A stretch of 64,000 nucleotides of DNA from Bacteroidota bacterium (GTDB lineage Bacteria; Bacteroidota; Ignavibacteria; UBA10030; UBA8401). Shown here piece after piece: positions 45,801 through 53,328 of the stretch; the first letter of the stretch is position 1; every line of letters begins with the position of its first letter. Where the stretch lies: positions 348,635 through 412,634 of the forward strand of contig DATJPT010000006.1 in NCBI GenBank assembly GCA_035506275.1. Reading direction: 5' to 3'. The translations under genes were made by a program, and so were the position numbers. Under the pieces are notes generated by a model. The model was not told the origin of the DNA. It saw nothing but the letters and a program-made list of their open reading frames with translations, and did not search any database.

Positions 45801-46576
45801 TTGATGCTGATCGGTCGCGTAAAGAGAATACATTCCGATGCGTCCCCGCCTGCGTATAACAGCGTCGTATATCCTTTCTGGCTCAACATGGTATCGGGAA
45901 TCGCGGAGATGTTTGCATTGATATCCCACGGCTTCAGCACAACGGTAGGGTAGAGGGGTCCGTTATGGTTGAAAAGAAAAACTGGAATATTATGTTTTCG
46001 AGCCACATCGAGCATTGTGACGATGTTAACGACGTTGCTGTCAGCTGCCGACGCCCAGACGTCACACAGCACTAATGCCGTTTTTCCAATATCGATGGAA
46101 TCAGTGAACGTAATGGTCTGCGAAGACAACTCTGAGACGAAGTTGATGGAATCGATGGCGGGAATGAACTTAAAATTCTGAAATGTTAAGTAGTGTCCTG
46201 TGGTGAACCAGGAGGTTTGACTTGAGACATTGCTGGTATCGCCAATCGTCTGGAGTTTCCAAAAATACGTCGTTGATGGCGACAGCTTTGTGATGACCAG
46301 ATAGGAACCGCTCACAACGGTATCCACAATGCCCCACGACAGCGAATCGGTTCCTATCAGAACTCTGTACGAATGGGTCGTATCGGCCCACTGAAGAACG
46401 ACTTGGCTGTAGTTCTGATTCGTGGCGCCGGTTTCTGGCGAAAGAATGTTCTGGCTCTGGCCGTGAAATGCAGCGGTCAGAAGGAACAGGACAACAAACC
46501 CGCACCTCCTCAAACAAATGAGGTTGAGCAGATTGGGTGTCCTGAAGCGCCGGTATAGTGTAGACGTCAATACCAT
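39863..46576 (-). CDS. Giant secreted repeat protein: two isochorismatase-like domains, 15 cadherin/Ig-like repeats, T9SS sorting domain
   Basis: About 2237 residues from the ATG at 46576 (a TTG six codons earlier is less likely). A long basic n-region and hydrophobic segment (CGFVVLFLLTAAFHGQSQ) form the signal. A short fibronectin-like unit follows (to about nt 46190). Two domains of isochorismatase-hydrolase type then appear (about 46090-45700 and 45560-45170; TALVLCDVWAS and TALVVVNAWNYF); the second lacks the catalytic Cys (GNLINTANVF). Fifteen ~97-residue CADG/putative-Ig repeats span about 45048-40490 (EDSLYRY, DQDSALFGD, PSWLTIDSV, GIPSG, NHPP). Repeats 11 and 13 carry basic inserts of about 45 residues. 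A fibronectin-like unit and a type A T9SS domain (NYPNPFNPST) end it. Inference: surface adhesin linked to the capsule. Confidence 0.9.
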   Translation of the reverse strand: MVLTSTLYRRFRTPNLLNLICLRRCGFVVLFLLTAAFHGQSQNILSPETGATNQNYSQVVLQWADTTHSYRVLIGTDSLSWGIVDTVVSGSYLVITKLSPSTTYFWKLQTIGDTSNVSSQTSWFTTGHYLTFQNFKFIPAIDSINFVSELSSQTITFTDSIDIGKTALVLCDVWASAADSNVVNIVTMLDVARKHNIPVFLFNHNGPLYPTVVLKPWDINANISAIPDTMLSQKGYTTLLYAGGDASECILFTRPISINTLTLKVPNTYKIVGIKDCIISWSQLAYNWGINAIETKYQTTLMATLAAALGDTVNTLIVQRPSLLATINTDSAFGTVLNPSQTALVVVNAWNYFPNAGWLARIRNNNRNNIAPLIKWARSIGIRVYHAANGQPIDSSCLPLGNELVVNDKNSLYSYIRGTGVKKIIFCGNLINTANVFAPMDAWGMTKYPTGFNNVPGFFSSRLLSDCFTVFETPGTLATETNKYIYLERSSTEPYDTMYLVSSLATLTRNIPLKIISTPLFVAHEDSVYRDTVVSQSAFLDSTLRYTFIVKPSWLKINNLSGIIYGTPGAANVGDTTVMIQVRNGAGRVTTQSYTLTVLQTNHNPKIITAADSTATEDSPYKYRVIAVDKDTALYGDVIRYRLSIKPSWLTIDSVAGLVTGLPSGINARDTVVAIQAYDNKGGAGTQQFTLHVVHVNHVPKILSQPVTIAKQDSLYRYRMYATDQDSALWGDRLTYMLQVYPYWLTADSVTGIVSGTPHALNVGDTVVTVQVSDGKGGTATQSYPLHVAHTNHSPVIKTGSLPPAVEDTLYQTRVYASDQDSALFGDVVHYKLSLRPVWLKIDSVSGIITGTASGINAQDTTVTATAYDGKGGSSSQSYAIHVVHTNHAPVIVSIAVTHAAEDTLYRYAVWGSDQDSALFGDRVHYHLTTRPSWITIDSVLGLISGTPHAQNVGDTVVTVQVSDGKGGTATQSYPLTITHTNHPPVIMQLPDTLAREDTLYQSKVWATDQDSALYGDRVHYALLNKPSWITIDSVLGKLSGTPIGASAVDTILNLQAYDGKGGLATKRMTLHVLRVNHPPVILSTALTIAQEDSVYKYKVTAADQDTVVGDSISYSLIAHPSWLTFNAVTHCFSGTPRAVDVGDTLFSFKLTDRLGAFATQTDTLHVHHTNHTPQFVGTVTDTTVVEDQSYRASVWATDQDSALFGDKVHYRLLKPAWMAIDSTTGIFGGTPHVQNVFDSAVVLQAYDNHGGMAQQQYTLHITRINHSPTLSSSPVFTAHEDTLYRYQVVAYDPDTLIGQVLAYTLTQKPSWLSVSSGGLVSGIPRGINVGDTTVTVKVSDGNGGVVNQSYHLAVIHTNHNPYFVSAIDSMATEDSLYLYAATARDQDSALFGDKVHYKLITKPSWIAIDSVTGLLSGIPSGKNVRDTVVCILAYDNSGGTATQQFILRVTHVNHPPQFDIFPADSAVEDSMYYTVAGATDQDSLLWGDIDSFGILQSPSWLVIDSVKGIIHGIPRLVRSSSSLASQTVNARVQQILDKTKTIKHYAAKPKTKRAQILGIAGTNIYLDFPVTIAVWDTRGGASEYSYDLTVRHTNHPPGFFVFPDSTAVEDSLYTTVVRASDIDSAMFGDIVHYRFVSKPPWISIDSVTGIITGTPHGPDLVDTTKIIAQAYDGKGGVTSYQYGVHIRHVNHPPVFVSPPVTNGVEDSLYVYRASAIDSDSLLWGDRVSYAVVTAPSFLSIDSTSGIIAGIPALVLDSLAMKSGKASTGKQSRGGVMHTSVVKFIPAVSRAAKKSVAGARAVMDSSQYRTFPVSISASDGKGGIALQSFTLAVLHTDHAPVFTSAPDSVATEDSLYRYQYSVYDRDAALFGDTMTVTTTIRPSWLHHDSVQHVLTGIPYGRLAADTIVELVVADNHGLSTTQHFIVHVANVNHPPQILSAPDTIALADSMYRYVVTAVDSDAIFGRDSISYKELFGPQWLHMKNDTLIGLPVNANAGDSMVAILVSDKHGSTVQQVWKIAVLPMVLPPTAFQLVNTFHADSLTINYGKALTLNWQPSHGHDPGDTVRYALKLWGGRIDTTISGIADTVFSSSSMMKKLLPRTHYAWTVSAAVNGRTAVWSKDTVQFFTSGSIVYAEGQASQIPQDYVLYQNYPNPFNPSTTIRYGIPELSNVSVKVYNILGQVVATLVHEVQQPQFYEYRWNPNHAASGVYIVVINAQSLISPTKTYRSIKKALYVK
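40490..45048 (-). repeat. Fifteen coding repeats of ~290 bp within the giant surface protein
   Basis: The period is near 290 bp, with two longer units (11 and 13). Most have diverged, but parts of repeats 3 and 5 (44221-44316 and 43651-43746) differ at only four of 96 bases by eye, which points to recent exchange between them. Confidence 0.85.
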
Positions 46577-46645
46577 GGACCAAAACGGGGACAATGGAAA
46601 GAATTAGCTAAGCTCAGAATCAACTTCCGAACTAAATTTTTCAGT

Positions 46646-48364
46646 TCAATACCAGTTGTAGCGAATCCCAAGCAAGAAATCGTATTTTCCGGAAAAACTT
46701 TGGCCGAGCACGTAATCAAAGGGGTTGCTTAAGAACTCATTATAGCCGGGGATCACGGTGTTATCCGTCGTCGAAGGCGTCATCTGTGTCGTGAATCGCG
46801 TGCACAACGCGTGAAAATCAACATACAGGTCGCGTAACGGCTGGAACGTGCCCACAATACCGACTGATTGTTGTTTGGTGATCGGGCCGTATAAGAACCC
46901 TGGATCGCCGAACCCGTACTGGTAATACGTAGACTCCTTTCCCCCTTTTCTCAGCGACTGAAATTTCAGCCCGAGCTCTAGATTATACACAGGGCGATGA
47001 TAGACGCTCATCGCGAAGAGGTCGGCGTTCTGCCCGATCCAATCGCCCAAATTCACGCCATGATTTTGATACGTATCCTCGGCATACTCGTGATTATAGA
47101 CCCACGGATTGATACGAGTATATTCGATGTTGATTCTTGTGTCATGGTAGAAGAGGTCGTACGCATTACCCCCTAACGTAAACCCCAGTTGATTCCGATT
47201 TTTAGTGGGGCTAAGAAACGTCGCGGTCGAAAATTCATCAATAAAGAGAGGAACGTAGAAATCGAAATTTCTTACGGCGGTTAGCTTAATATTGAAAAAT
47301 ATCTGAGAATTATCCTGGTTGTTCAGATAGTGTTCGGCGGATTTAAAGAACATTATTGGTATGAGATACAATAATTCCGGTTCACGCCCGGGACCTCCAT
47401 AAATCTCCGATTGCCCGACAGCGATGTTGACGCCATTCCAGGGAGTGAACTCCAGCATGTTCGCCGCGATGTACTTATTGATATACGCCGGGCGCGCTCC
47501 ATAGTACTGGGTATCGTACGTTTGCGATGAATCTGTTATCCCGGAGAAGAGCCAGCCATGGATGTATGTAAAATCAATGTCCTTACTCAGCCGCGCACGC
47601 ATCTTCAATTGCGGGAATGCGGGAGACTTGGTCGAGAGAATTATATTACCGTTCTCGCCCGCACCCCACACGTTCTGCATTTGCTCGAGTGTAAAGGTTA
47701 CAAAGCCAAAATCGGCGTTCACCTGGGCATTGAACACATCGTAATCATACGCCGTGGCCGTACCGTTTGCTCCGATCGTCGAGGCGGACGGAACAACGGC
47801 GGTCAACGGAGAAAGCGGCCGAAGCGGAGATTGCGGGCCCAAGGTACTAACGTACGACCCTCCGTCATGGGTGTCGTGATAATAAAAATATGCGCCGACG
47901 GCATTTCCGACATATCCATAGGCGAACAATCCATTGGCAAAAGTGTGAAAAACTGTTCCGTTTGCCATATGGTCGTTCGACGCCGAACCAACAAGGTCGA
48001 TCATCATCCGCATTGATTCACTTTGAAGATTATAGAAATGCCAACGTCCGTCTATCTCACGATCGTAGCCGATATTTTTAAGCTCTTCGTAGAATTCTTC
48101 TTTGTAGAACTTCAACTGTTCCCTTTCCACCGTCGTCAGGTCGTTTTTTAGACTATCAGTCTGGAGGAGAAACCTGGCGACGGACTGCCGGGACAGAGGT
48201 TTGACCGCATCGCGGTATCCCACAATAATATGCTTTGCAGCCATCTTGTCGAGAAAATTGTAGACTTCGTGCGTCGCAGGCAAATAGACTGTTTGAGAAT
48301 ATACAAACGTACTCCACAGCAGCAACGAAAGAATCTCTCCGTGCATTTTCAGCATTCTTTTCAC
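46646..48364 (-). CDS. Wzi-like capsule assembly outer-membrane protein
   Basis: 572 residues from a GTG, with an ATG three codons later as alternative. A signal peptide ends near VYSQ. An N-terminal segment (ATHEVYNFLDKMAAKHIIVGYRDAVKPLSRQSVARFLLQ) resembles the helical start of Wzi. After it come many amphipathic strands with aromatic girdles, ending in the barrel terminus DFLLGIRYNWY. WGAGENGNIILSTKSPAFPQLKMRARL matches the conserved Wzi core. Wzi anchors capsule polysaccharide at the cell surface. Position in the locus, between the giant repeat protein and the GH39-like gene, supports the role. Confidence 0.85.
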   Translation of the reverse strand: MKRMLKMHGEILSLLLWSTFVYSQTVYLPATHEVYNFLDKMAAKHIIVGYRDAVKPLSRQSVARFLLQTDSLKNDLTTVEREQLKFYKEEFYEELKNIGYDREIDGRWHFYNLQSESMRMMIDLVGSASNDHMANGTVFHTFANGLFAYGYVGNAVGAYFYYHDTHDGGSYVSTLGPQSPLRPLSPLTAVVPSASTIGANGTATAYDYDVFNAQVNADFGFVTFTLEQMQNVWGAGENGNIILSTKSPAFPQLKMRARLSKDIDFTYIHGWLFSGITDSSQTYDTQYYGARPAYINKYIAANMLEFTPWNGVNIAVGQSEIYGGPGREPELLYLIPIMFFKSAEHYLNNQDNSQIFFNIKLTAVRNFDFYVPLFIDEFSTATFLSPTKNRNQLGFTLGGNAYDLFYHDTRINIEYTRINPWVYNHEYAEDTYQNHGVNLGDWIGQNADLFAMSVYHRPVYNLELGLKFQSLRKGGKESTYYQYGFGDPGFLYGPITKQQSVGIVGTFQPLRDLYVDFHALCTRFTTQMTPSTTDNTVIPGYNEFLSNPFDYVLGQSFSGKYDFLLGIRYNWY

Positions 48365-48443
48365 TTCTGGTTCAACAGCATTACCTCTTACGGTTCTAAG
48401 GGAAACATGGCGCCGGTATTACACCGATTGGTTCATGCAAGCG

Positions 48444-49793
48444 CTACGGCTTCGAGAGCGTTACGATTATCATTTCGTGCACTTTGATTTTCGGTATAAT
48501 GACGGGAATAGAACCATCGACAGGAATGATCTTTTCAAATTCAACGTTGATGCTGCGGACGGGAAGCAAACCGGCATTCGGAACCCTGCTGACAGAGACC
48601 TTCGCCATTTTGGAGTTCTTGAGGAAGGGCAACGAGCCGAGGTTTGTCAAGGAAACTCCGACAGATGCAAAATAGTCCTTTTTCTTTTCAGGGTCATAAC
48701 TTGCTATCAGAATTTGCGCTGAGTTGGGATCTTTGCCACTCCTGCTTGCCAAGGCGACGATCCCGCCATAGGATGATGTACTGGCAACCCTCGTGCCGAC
48801 TCCATCTGCGTAGTATTTGTAAGCCCACCAACCGGCGCGAGGTTCGTAGGTGTTTGGAACCAGTAAACCGTCGAGTGTGGAATTGCCGCAAGTTACTTCT
48901 CCGCTGGCGTCATCCTGCCAGCATGCTTTGCATGCACCATCCGCTCCTCCTTTTTCCAGAAAATAGAACCAAGCAATCATGGAGCCAGGATAGTAGGTGG
49001 AATACTTGCCGATAATCTCATTGATATGAAGGTCCCGAATTCCGACGCCCGCATATTCCGGATTGCCAATATATTTCTTGCGCACCTGCTGTAAATGGTC
49101 TTCGATGGCTGCAACGCTTTCATCACCTAGTATTTCATGCCAACTCAGACCATCAACCCTCAAATGATTTGCTTTGACATATTCCATGAACTGATCGATG
49201 GTTAGAACATGGTTTCCCCACGTCCCTATACTAGGTCCCTCGATGTACACGTTATTGCCAAGTTCCTTCCTCAGAACGTCGTGCGCGCGGCGAAAAGATT
49301 CAAGAAACTGATCGGTGGTCTCGAGGCCTTTCTGGAGTTCACCGGTCGGTTCGTTCCAAATATCCCAGATGATATTCTTGTCAGGAAATTTCCTTGCAAG
49401 ATCAGCCACCAAACTTTCCCACGCTGAATAGTTGACAAAAGGCATTTCATGGTGACTCCATCTCCACGCATTGCTCACCACGAGAATGGGCCTCATCCCG
49501 AGACCCTCCGCTCTTGCAATCCGATTCTCAAAACCTTTGGCCCCCCACCCTGGATTACGCATAAAGCGCGGCCGGAGAGGAAGGATCATGCTGTCGGGAG
49601 GTGCTGTCTCCGTAAAACTGTCCAAAAATCCAACCATGGATTTCTCGGAAATTGAAGTTCCGAAATCCACTTTTATTGCGACATCGGTGTTCGCCTGTTG
49701 GGCGGCCGCATTTTGCGGAATATTTTCAGCCGCCGCGATCGTTCCGAAGCCGATCATCGCGCAACAAACAAAAATAGATACTATCTTCTTCAT
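48444..49793 (-). CDS. Secreted clan GH-A glycoside hydrolase, GH39-like
   Basis: 449 residues with a signal peptide (1 to about 22). The TIM-barrel segment IIWDIWNEPTGELQ holds the acid/base Glu of clan A, and LHINEIIGKYSTYYPGSM the likely nucleophile. SWHEILGDE lies on the intervening strand. The last ~100 residues form a beta-sandwich often found after GH39 barrels. GH39 includes beta-xylosidase and alpha-iduronidase; related enzymes such as PslG and AlgF-linked hydrolases are found in exopolysaccharide clusters. Inference: a periplasmic or surface hydrolase that trims or edits the polymer of this locus. Family assignment is moderate. Confidence 0.78.
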   Translation of the reverse strand: MKKIVSIFVCCAMIGFGTIAAAENIPQNAAAQQANTDVAIKVDFGTSISEKSMVGFLDSFTETAPPDSMILPLRPRFMRNPGWGAKGFENRIARAEGLGMRPILVVSNAWRWSHHEMPFVNYSAWESLVADLARKFPDKNIIWDIWNEPTGELQKGLETTDQFLESFRRAHDVLRKELGNNVYIEGPSIGTWGNHVLTIDQFMEYVKANHLRVDGLSWHEILGDESVAAIEDHLQQVRKKYIGNPEYAGVGIRDLHINEIIGKYSTYYPGSMIAWFYFLEKGGADGACKACWQDDASGEVTCGNSTLDGLLVPNTYEPRAGWWAYKYYADGVGTRVASTSSYGGIVALASRSGKDPNSAQILIASYDPEKKKDYFASVGVSLTNLGSLPFLKNSKMAKVSVSRVPNAGLLPVRSINVEFEKIIPVDGSIPVIIPKIKVHEMIIVTLSKP

Positions 49794-49871
49794 TTTCTCC
49801 TTCTCCTCATCGTCATCAAGTAAGTAAATATACCTTGATTACAATTCGCCTCGTAACAAAGATGACCTCTC

Positions 49872-49889
49872 GGTAAGATCATTTTTACC
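49872..49889. promoter_or_regulatory. Inverted repeat upstream of the GH39-like gene
   Basis: GGTAA and TTACC flank eight bases about 80 bp upstream of the start at 49793, in a 252-bp gap of AT-rich sequence without a gene. It could be an operator or a weak hairpin; there is no direct support for either. Confidence 0.2.
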
Positions 49890-50045
49890 AATGGTTCATT
49901 TTATCAATTCCGATATGAAGGAAAATACAGCCAAGGGAATATTCTGATGATTCTTTTCGGACGGTTGAAATGGGCCCTACAGAATGCCCTAATTCTAAAA
50001 TTGGCAATTCCATCATAGGGAACTGTGTCTCGCAACACAGAACAA

Positions 50046-51287
50046 TTAGTCATAACGCCTCGAAACAAGGCCTTTTAAGAGTTTTGAATAGAGGTTCGCC
50101 TGTTTCTTCCTATCGCAGTTCTTCTCGACCCAAACCCGTCCATTTTCGCCTAAGGACTTGAAAGCGGTGATCGTATCTCTGTCGAGCTTGAGCAAACAAG
50201 AACAGAGTTGGTCGACATTTTCAGGCTCAACAAAAACGCCCGCGCTTGCTTCTTCAATAATGGAACGGCATTCACCGTCAACCATGCATACCATAGCCCC
50301 GCCGCATGCCATAATTTCGTAAATCTTCGAGGGTATCGTGTGACTGAACAGGGGAAGTTTTCTTAAAGGGACGATATGAACGTCCGACGATCGGTAAAAG
50401 CTCTCCATCCTCTCGAACGGTTGAGTTGGGAGAATGATCACATTATGCAGATTGTTCGTTCGGACGTACGAGATCATCGAATCCCTTTCTACACCGTCGC
50501 CTGCAAAGAGAAAATGAAATCTGTCGATCCCGGCATCGGAGAATCGTTTTGCAGCCTCCAGGATACTGTGCAGGCCTTGTGACAAACCGAATGTTCCGCC
50601 GTACGTAACGAGAATTTTGTCCTTGATCGAGAATTCGATCTTCATGTTCTGGACGCTTGGTGAACGAAATGCATCAATATTGACGCCATTTCTTATCACT
50701 GAGATCTTCGATGAAGGGACTTTTTGACCGATCAGCGTTCTCCTGCTGGCTTCGGTTACCACAACAATGTGGTCTGCGCTCGAATAGAAGAAATGCTCTA
50801 ATTTTCGAGAGAGCCAGATGAGTAGCGAATTCTGAATGATGCCCAGATCAATTGCCTGCTGCGGCCAGAGATCCCGAACTTCGAAAACCAAAGGAACGTT
50901 CTTGAAGAATTTCAGAAGTACGCCTGAAAATCCCATGAACAGCGGTGGCGACGTCGCGATAACGACGTCGTAGGCGTCGTTATGAAATATTCCCACCAGG
51001 AAAGCCGAAAGCGCTGAACTGACGTGGTTGAGAATTCTCGGTAAAAATCCCTTGTTCGGCACATTGAACTTCTTCGCCCGAAGCACACGGACGCCGTCAT
51101 GAATTTCTTCCGCCAGCCACCGGTGTTTGTATCGTGACGGCACAATCCCGGTCGGATGTGTAGGAAAACCCGTTGCGACCGTAACACCATTCCCCTGTTT
51201 CACCCATTCCGACGCGAGATCGCTTACCCGGCGGGCTCCACCGTTCAATTCGGGGGGGAAAAAATGCGTGATATACAGAATGTTCAT
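50046..51287 (-). CDS. Glycosyltransferase family 4 (WbuB-like)
   Basis: 413 residues from the ATG at 51287, which overlaps the heparinase stop by four bases (ATGA). The open frame extends further but inside that gene. MNILYITHFFPPELNGGARRVSDLASEWVKQG and GFPTHPTG are the N-terminal GT4 pattern. VTYGGTFGLSQGLHSILEAAKRF and LPTQPFERMESFYRSSDVHIVPL with the downstream SKIYEIMACGGAMVC carry the retaining GT-B donor site. It adds one sugar to the lipid-linked repeat unit on the cytoplasmic face. Donor and acceptor are unknown. Confidence 0.92.
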   Translation of the reverse strand: MNILYITHFFPPELNGGARRVSDLASEWVKQGNGVTVATGFPTHPTGIVPSRYKHRWLAEEIHDGVRVLRAKKFNVPNKGFLPRILNHVSSALSAFLVGIFHNDAYDVVIATSPPLFMGFSGVLLKFFKNVPLVFEVRDLWPQQAIDLGIIQNSLLIWLSRKLEHFFYSSADHIVVVTEASRRTLIGQKVPSSKISVIRNGVNIDAFRSPSVQNMKIEFSIKDKILVTYGGTFGLSQGLHSILEAAKRFSDAGIDRFHFLFAGDGVERDSMISYVRTNNLHNVIILPTQPFERMESFYRSSDVHIVPLRKLPLFSHTIPSKIYEIMACGGAMVCMVDGECRSIIEEASAGVFVEPENVDQLCSCLLKLDRDTITAFKSLGENGRVWVEKNCDRKKQANLYSKLLKGLVSRRYD

Positions 51288-52954
51288 TGATTGATACTGA
51301 CAGTATACGATACGATAGTCGGCGAAAGCTTCGACGAAGAGATTGAAAGGCAGTAATGCTGCTGCCGGCATCCGAATTCTTCGAAGAATGGCTGATGCGC
51401 GCCTTCCACGCGAGAACAATGGTGAATTTCAACGGAGCCGCTGATGCCGTCAGACGAACGGGAAAAGCTGTATTTGTTCCCTGACGGCTTAACATCGACG
51501 CTTGGATGAAAATGCAAATACGAGCTGATGGTATGAAGTCCCTCTCCCGTATAAATATCTTCGACGGTAATTTGCCCGGACTCCTTGTTTATCCTGATCT
51601 TTCTTGTGTAGTCCGCTAAGAAAGACTTCTGATGTTTGTACCCCTCATGCTTCCCTTCAAAATAGATATGGCTCGCAGTCTCGTCGACATGAGACAGAAT
51701 CTGCTTAGGCCTGCGTGCAACCCTGAACGTCCCCCACATTTCCGCCTGTTCCTGTCCATCGATCATGGCGGTATTATGCGCCCGGGTGCTCCGAAGCGAT
51801 TGACGTGTGGAGGCGTTTCCATAATCGTCGGTTCCGGAATTACAGAATATTCGCCGGTCGTTCTTTGCGACTTCGAAAGAAAAGATGTCACAATGAGCGT
51901 GCGCAGGCAGATATGCCGGGCCCACCCTTCCATGGTCGATGATCAAACGAAACGGCTGAAGGCGGATGATGCTGTACCCGGAGTCCTCCTTCACGGTCAA
52001 TAAACTCGGTGGACGATCATTAATGGTGACTTTCAACTGAACCGCGTACGCACGCAATTCCGCTAACGTCGGCGACTCATTTTGCGAGACATCATTGAAA
52101 AATGAAGGGGTATTTCCAAACGACATATCCTCGAGCCACTCCAACATCCTAGAAATTGTCGTTTCAAGCCTCGACGAAAGGCCGGGATATTTCCCGAACA
52201 ACACCGGATTGCGTAGAACGATGCTGTAAACATCGAGAAGATCTTCCAGCACAGCTGCGTGGTACATGGGGCTCAGTTCAAAATGTCCTCCATCTTTCAA
52301 AATCTGCTCGTCGATCTCTTCGCACAAAAGTCGAACAGCTTTGTGTAGGACTTTTCCTTCTCCCGAAAAGCATGAGGCGCAATACACCATCGCTTTGATG
52401 TTCTTTAAAAGATGATTCCCTAGAACGTTGTATTCTATTTTTTTTAACAACTCACCGTATTGAAGTGAGAGCGATTCAATGATCACCGGATCATAACATT
52501 GAACAGCATGCATCCATTTGATCCAGTTCACAACGCGCAGGGAGAGGGGAAAGGCTGCCCAGCCGGCCGCTGATGACGGCTTTTTGTGCCTCGTTATCCA
52601 ACTCACCACAAGGTTCTTTGCTGTGTGAGCATCGGAAATACACGCGTCGCTCACTAAATAATCGAATGCATGGAGATGATATTGCCATAGTCTCGACGCA
52701 GACGGGGGATACCACTCAATGGCGTCTGCATGATCAAAAGAAATCGTCTTTCCAACAAAAGAAAATTCATGAGGCCGGCGATCCCATTTTCTCAGAATCG
52801 GGGGGCTCAGGGTTAACGTGCGATTATAGGTACGGGCAGCAACACGCCCCCCCGGAAACGAAACGATGCTTCGAAGTCCGTAATAGATGCGATACACTAT
52901 CTGCCGCCGGGTGAGATGGCGAACCGTGAAAAACAAGGTCAGAACTTTCTCCAT
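51284..52954 (-). CDS. Heparinase II/III family protein (polysaccharide lyase-like)
   Basis: 556 residues from the ATG at 52954 (AGGA four bases upstream); a TTG 25 codons earlier has no ribosome site. The N-terminal alpha/alpha toroid (LFFTVRHLTRRQIVYRIYYGLRS, WIKWMHAVQCY, NHLLKNIKAMVYCASCF) precedes the beta-sandwich with DHGRVGPAYLPAHAHCDIFSFEVAKNDRRIFCNSGTDDYG, containing the His and Tyr residues usual in this family. No signal peptide is seen, so it may be cytoplasmic or exported otherwise. In capsule clusters such proteins probably cleave or epimerise uronate-containing polymer. It is coupled to the GT4 gene. Confidence 0.88.
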   Translation of the reverse strand: MEKVLTLFFTVRHLTRRQIVYRIYYGLRSIVSFPGGRVAARTYNRTLTLSPPILRKWDRRPHEFSFVGKTISFDHADAIEWYPPSASRLWQYHLHAFDYLVSDACISDAHTAKNLVVSWITRHKKPSSAAGWAAFPLSLRVVNWIKWMHAVQCYDPVIIESLSLQYGELLKKIEYNVLGNHLLKNIKAMVYCASCFSGEGKVLHKAVRLLCEEIDEQILKDGGHFELSPMYHAAVLEDLLDVYSIVLRNPVLFGKYPGLSSRLETTISRMLEWLEDMSFGNTPSFFNDVSQNESPTLAELRAYAVQLKVTINDRPPSLLTVKEDSGYSIIRLQPFRLIIDHGRVGPAYLPAHAHCDIFSFEVAKNDRRIFCNSGTDDYGNASTRQSLRSTRAHNTAMIDGQEQAEMWGTFRVARRPKQILSHVDETASHIYFEGKHEGYKHQKSFLADYTRKIRINKESGQITVEDIYTGEGLHTISSYLHFHPSVDVKPSGNKYSFSRSSDGISGSVEIHHCSRVEGAHQPFFEEFGCRQQHYCLSISSSKLSPTIVSYTVSINQ

Positions 52955-53328
52955 TCTATCCTGTACTTGTCTTTCTATGTTTCGAAAGGGACCTTTCACA
53001 ACCAGCCTTCTGAGGGGAGCCACTGACAAAAACGCCCTTTAATTGATCCAGATACTTCGTGATATTGGGGAAGTCGTTTCCGCTTGCATGTCACAAGACG
53101 CTAAAATCGGGCAAACTTTTTCCTTATGGTATCGGCAAGCGCCGCAGAGGGAATCATTGCTTCTCTCCAAAATCATCGAATTTGAACTAAGGCCTCTCCT
53201 TTGCTCACGTTGGGCGCAGAAACCTAATCGTAAAGAAGATCGCCTAATCGTAGCTCTTCAATGAACTATTTCATCGGAGAATAATCGCGTTGAATGCCCG
53301 TGCTATGACGAGTGGACTTTCGACGGCC
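52955..53328. other. 374-bp gap between the heparinase and asparagine-synthase genes
   Basis: No credible gene. A 73-codon open frame on plus (53043-53264) has no ribosome site or recognisable sequence. The decamer CCTAATCGTA occurs twice, 21 bases apart, near 53222 and 53243. A promoter for the heparinase-GT4 pair may lie here, but none is clear. Confidence 0.5.

Noticed and set aside
39863..46576. A type IX secretion locus in this window
   Set aside because: Only two substrates with sorting domains are present; no Por/Gld/Spr machinery gene was found.
53043..53264. Small plus-strand open frame of 73 codons
   Set aside because: No start signal, no family resemblance and opposite to all neighbours.
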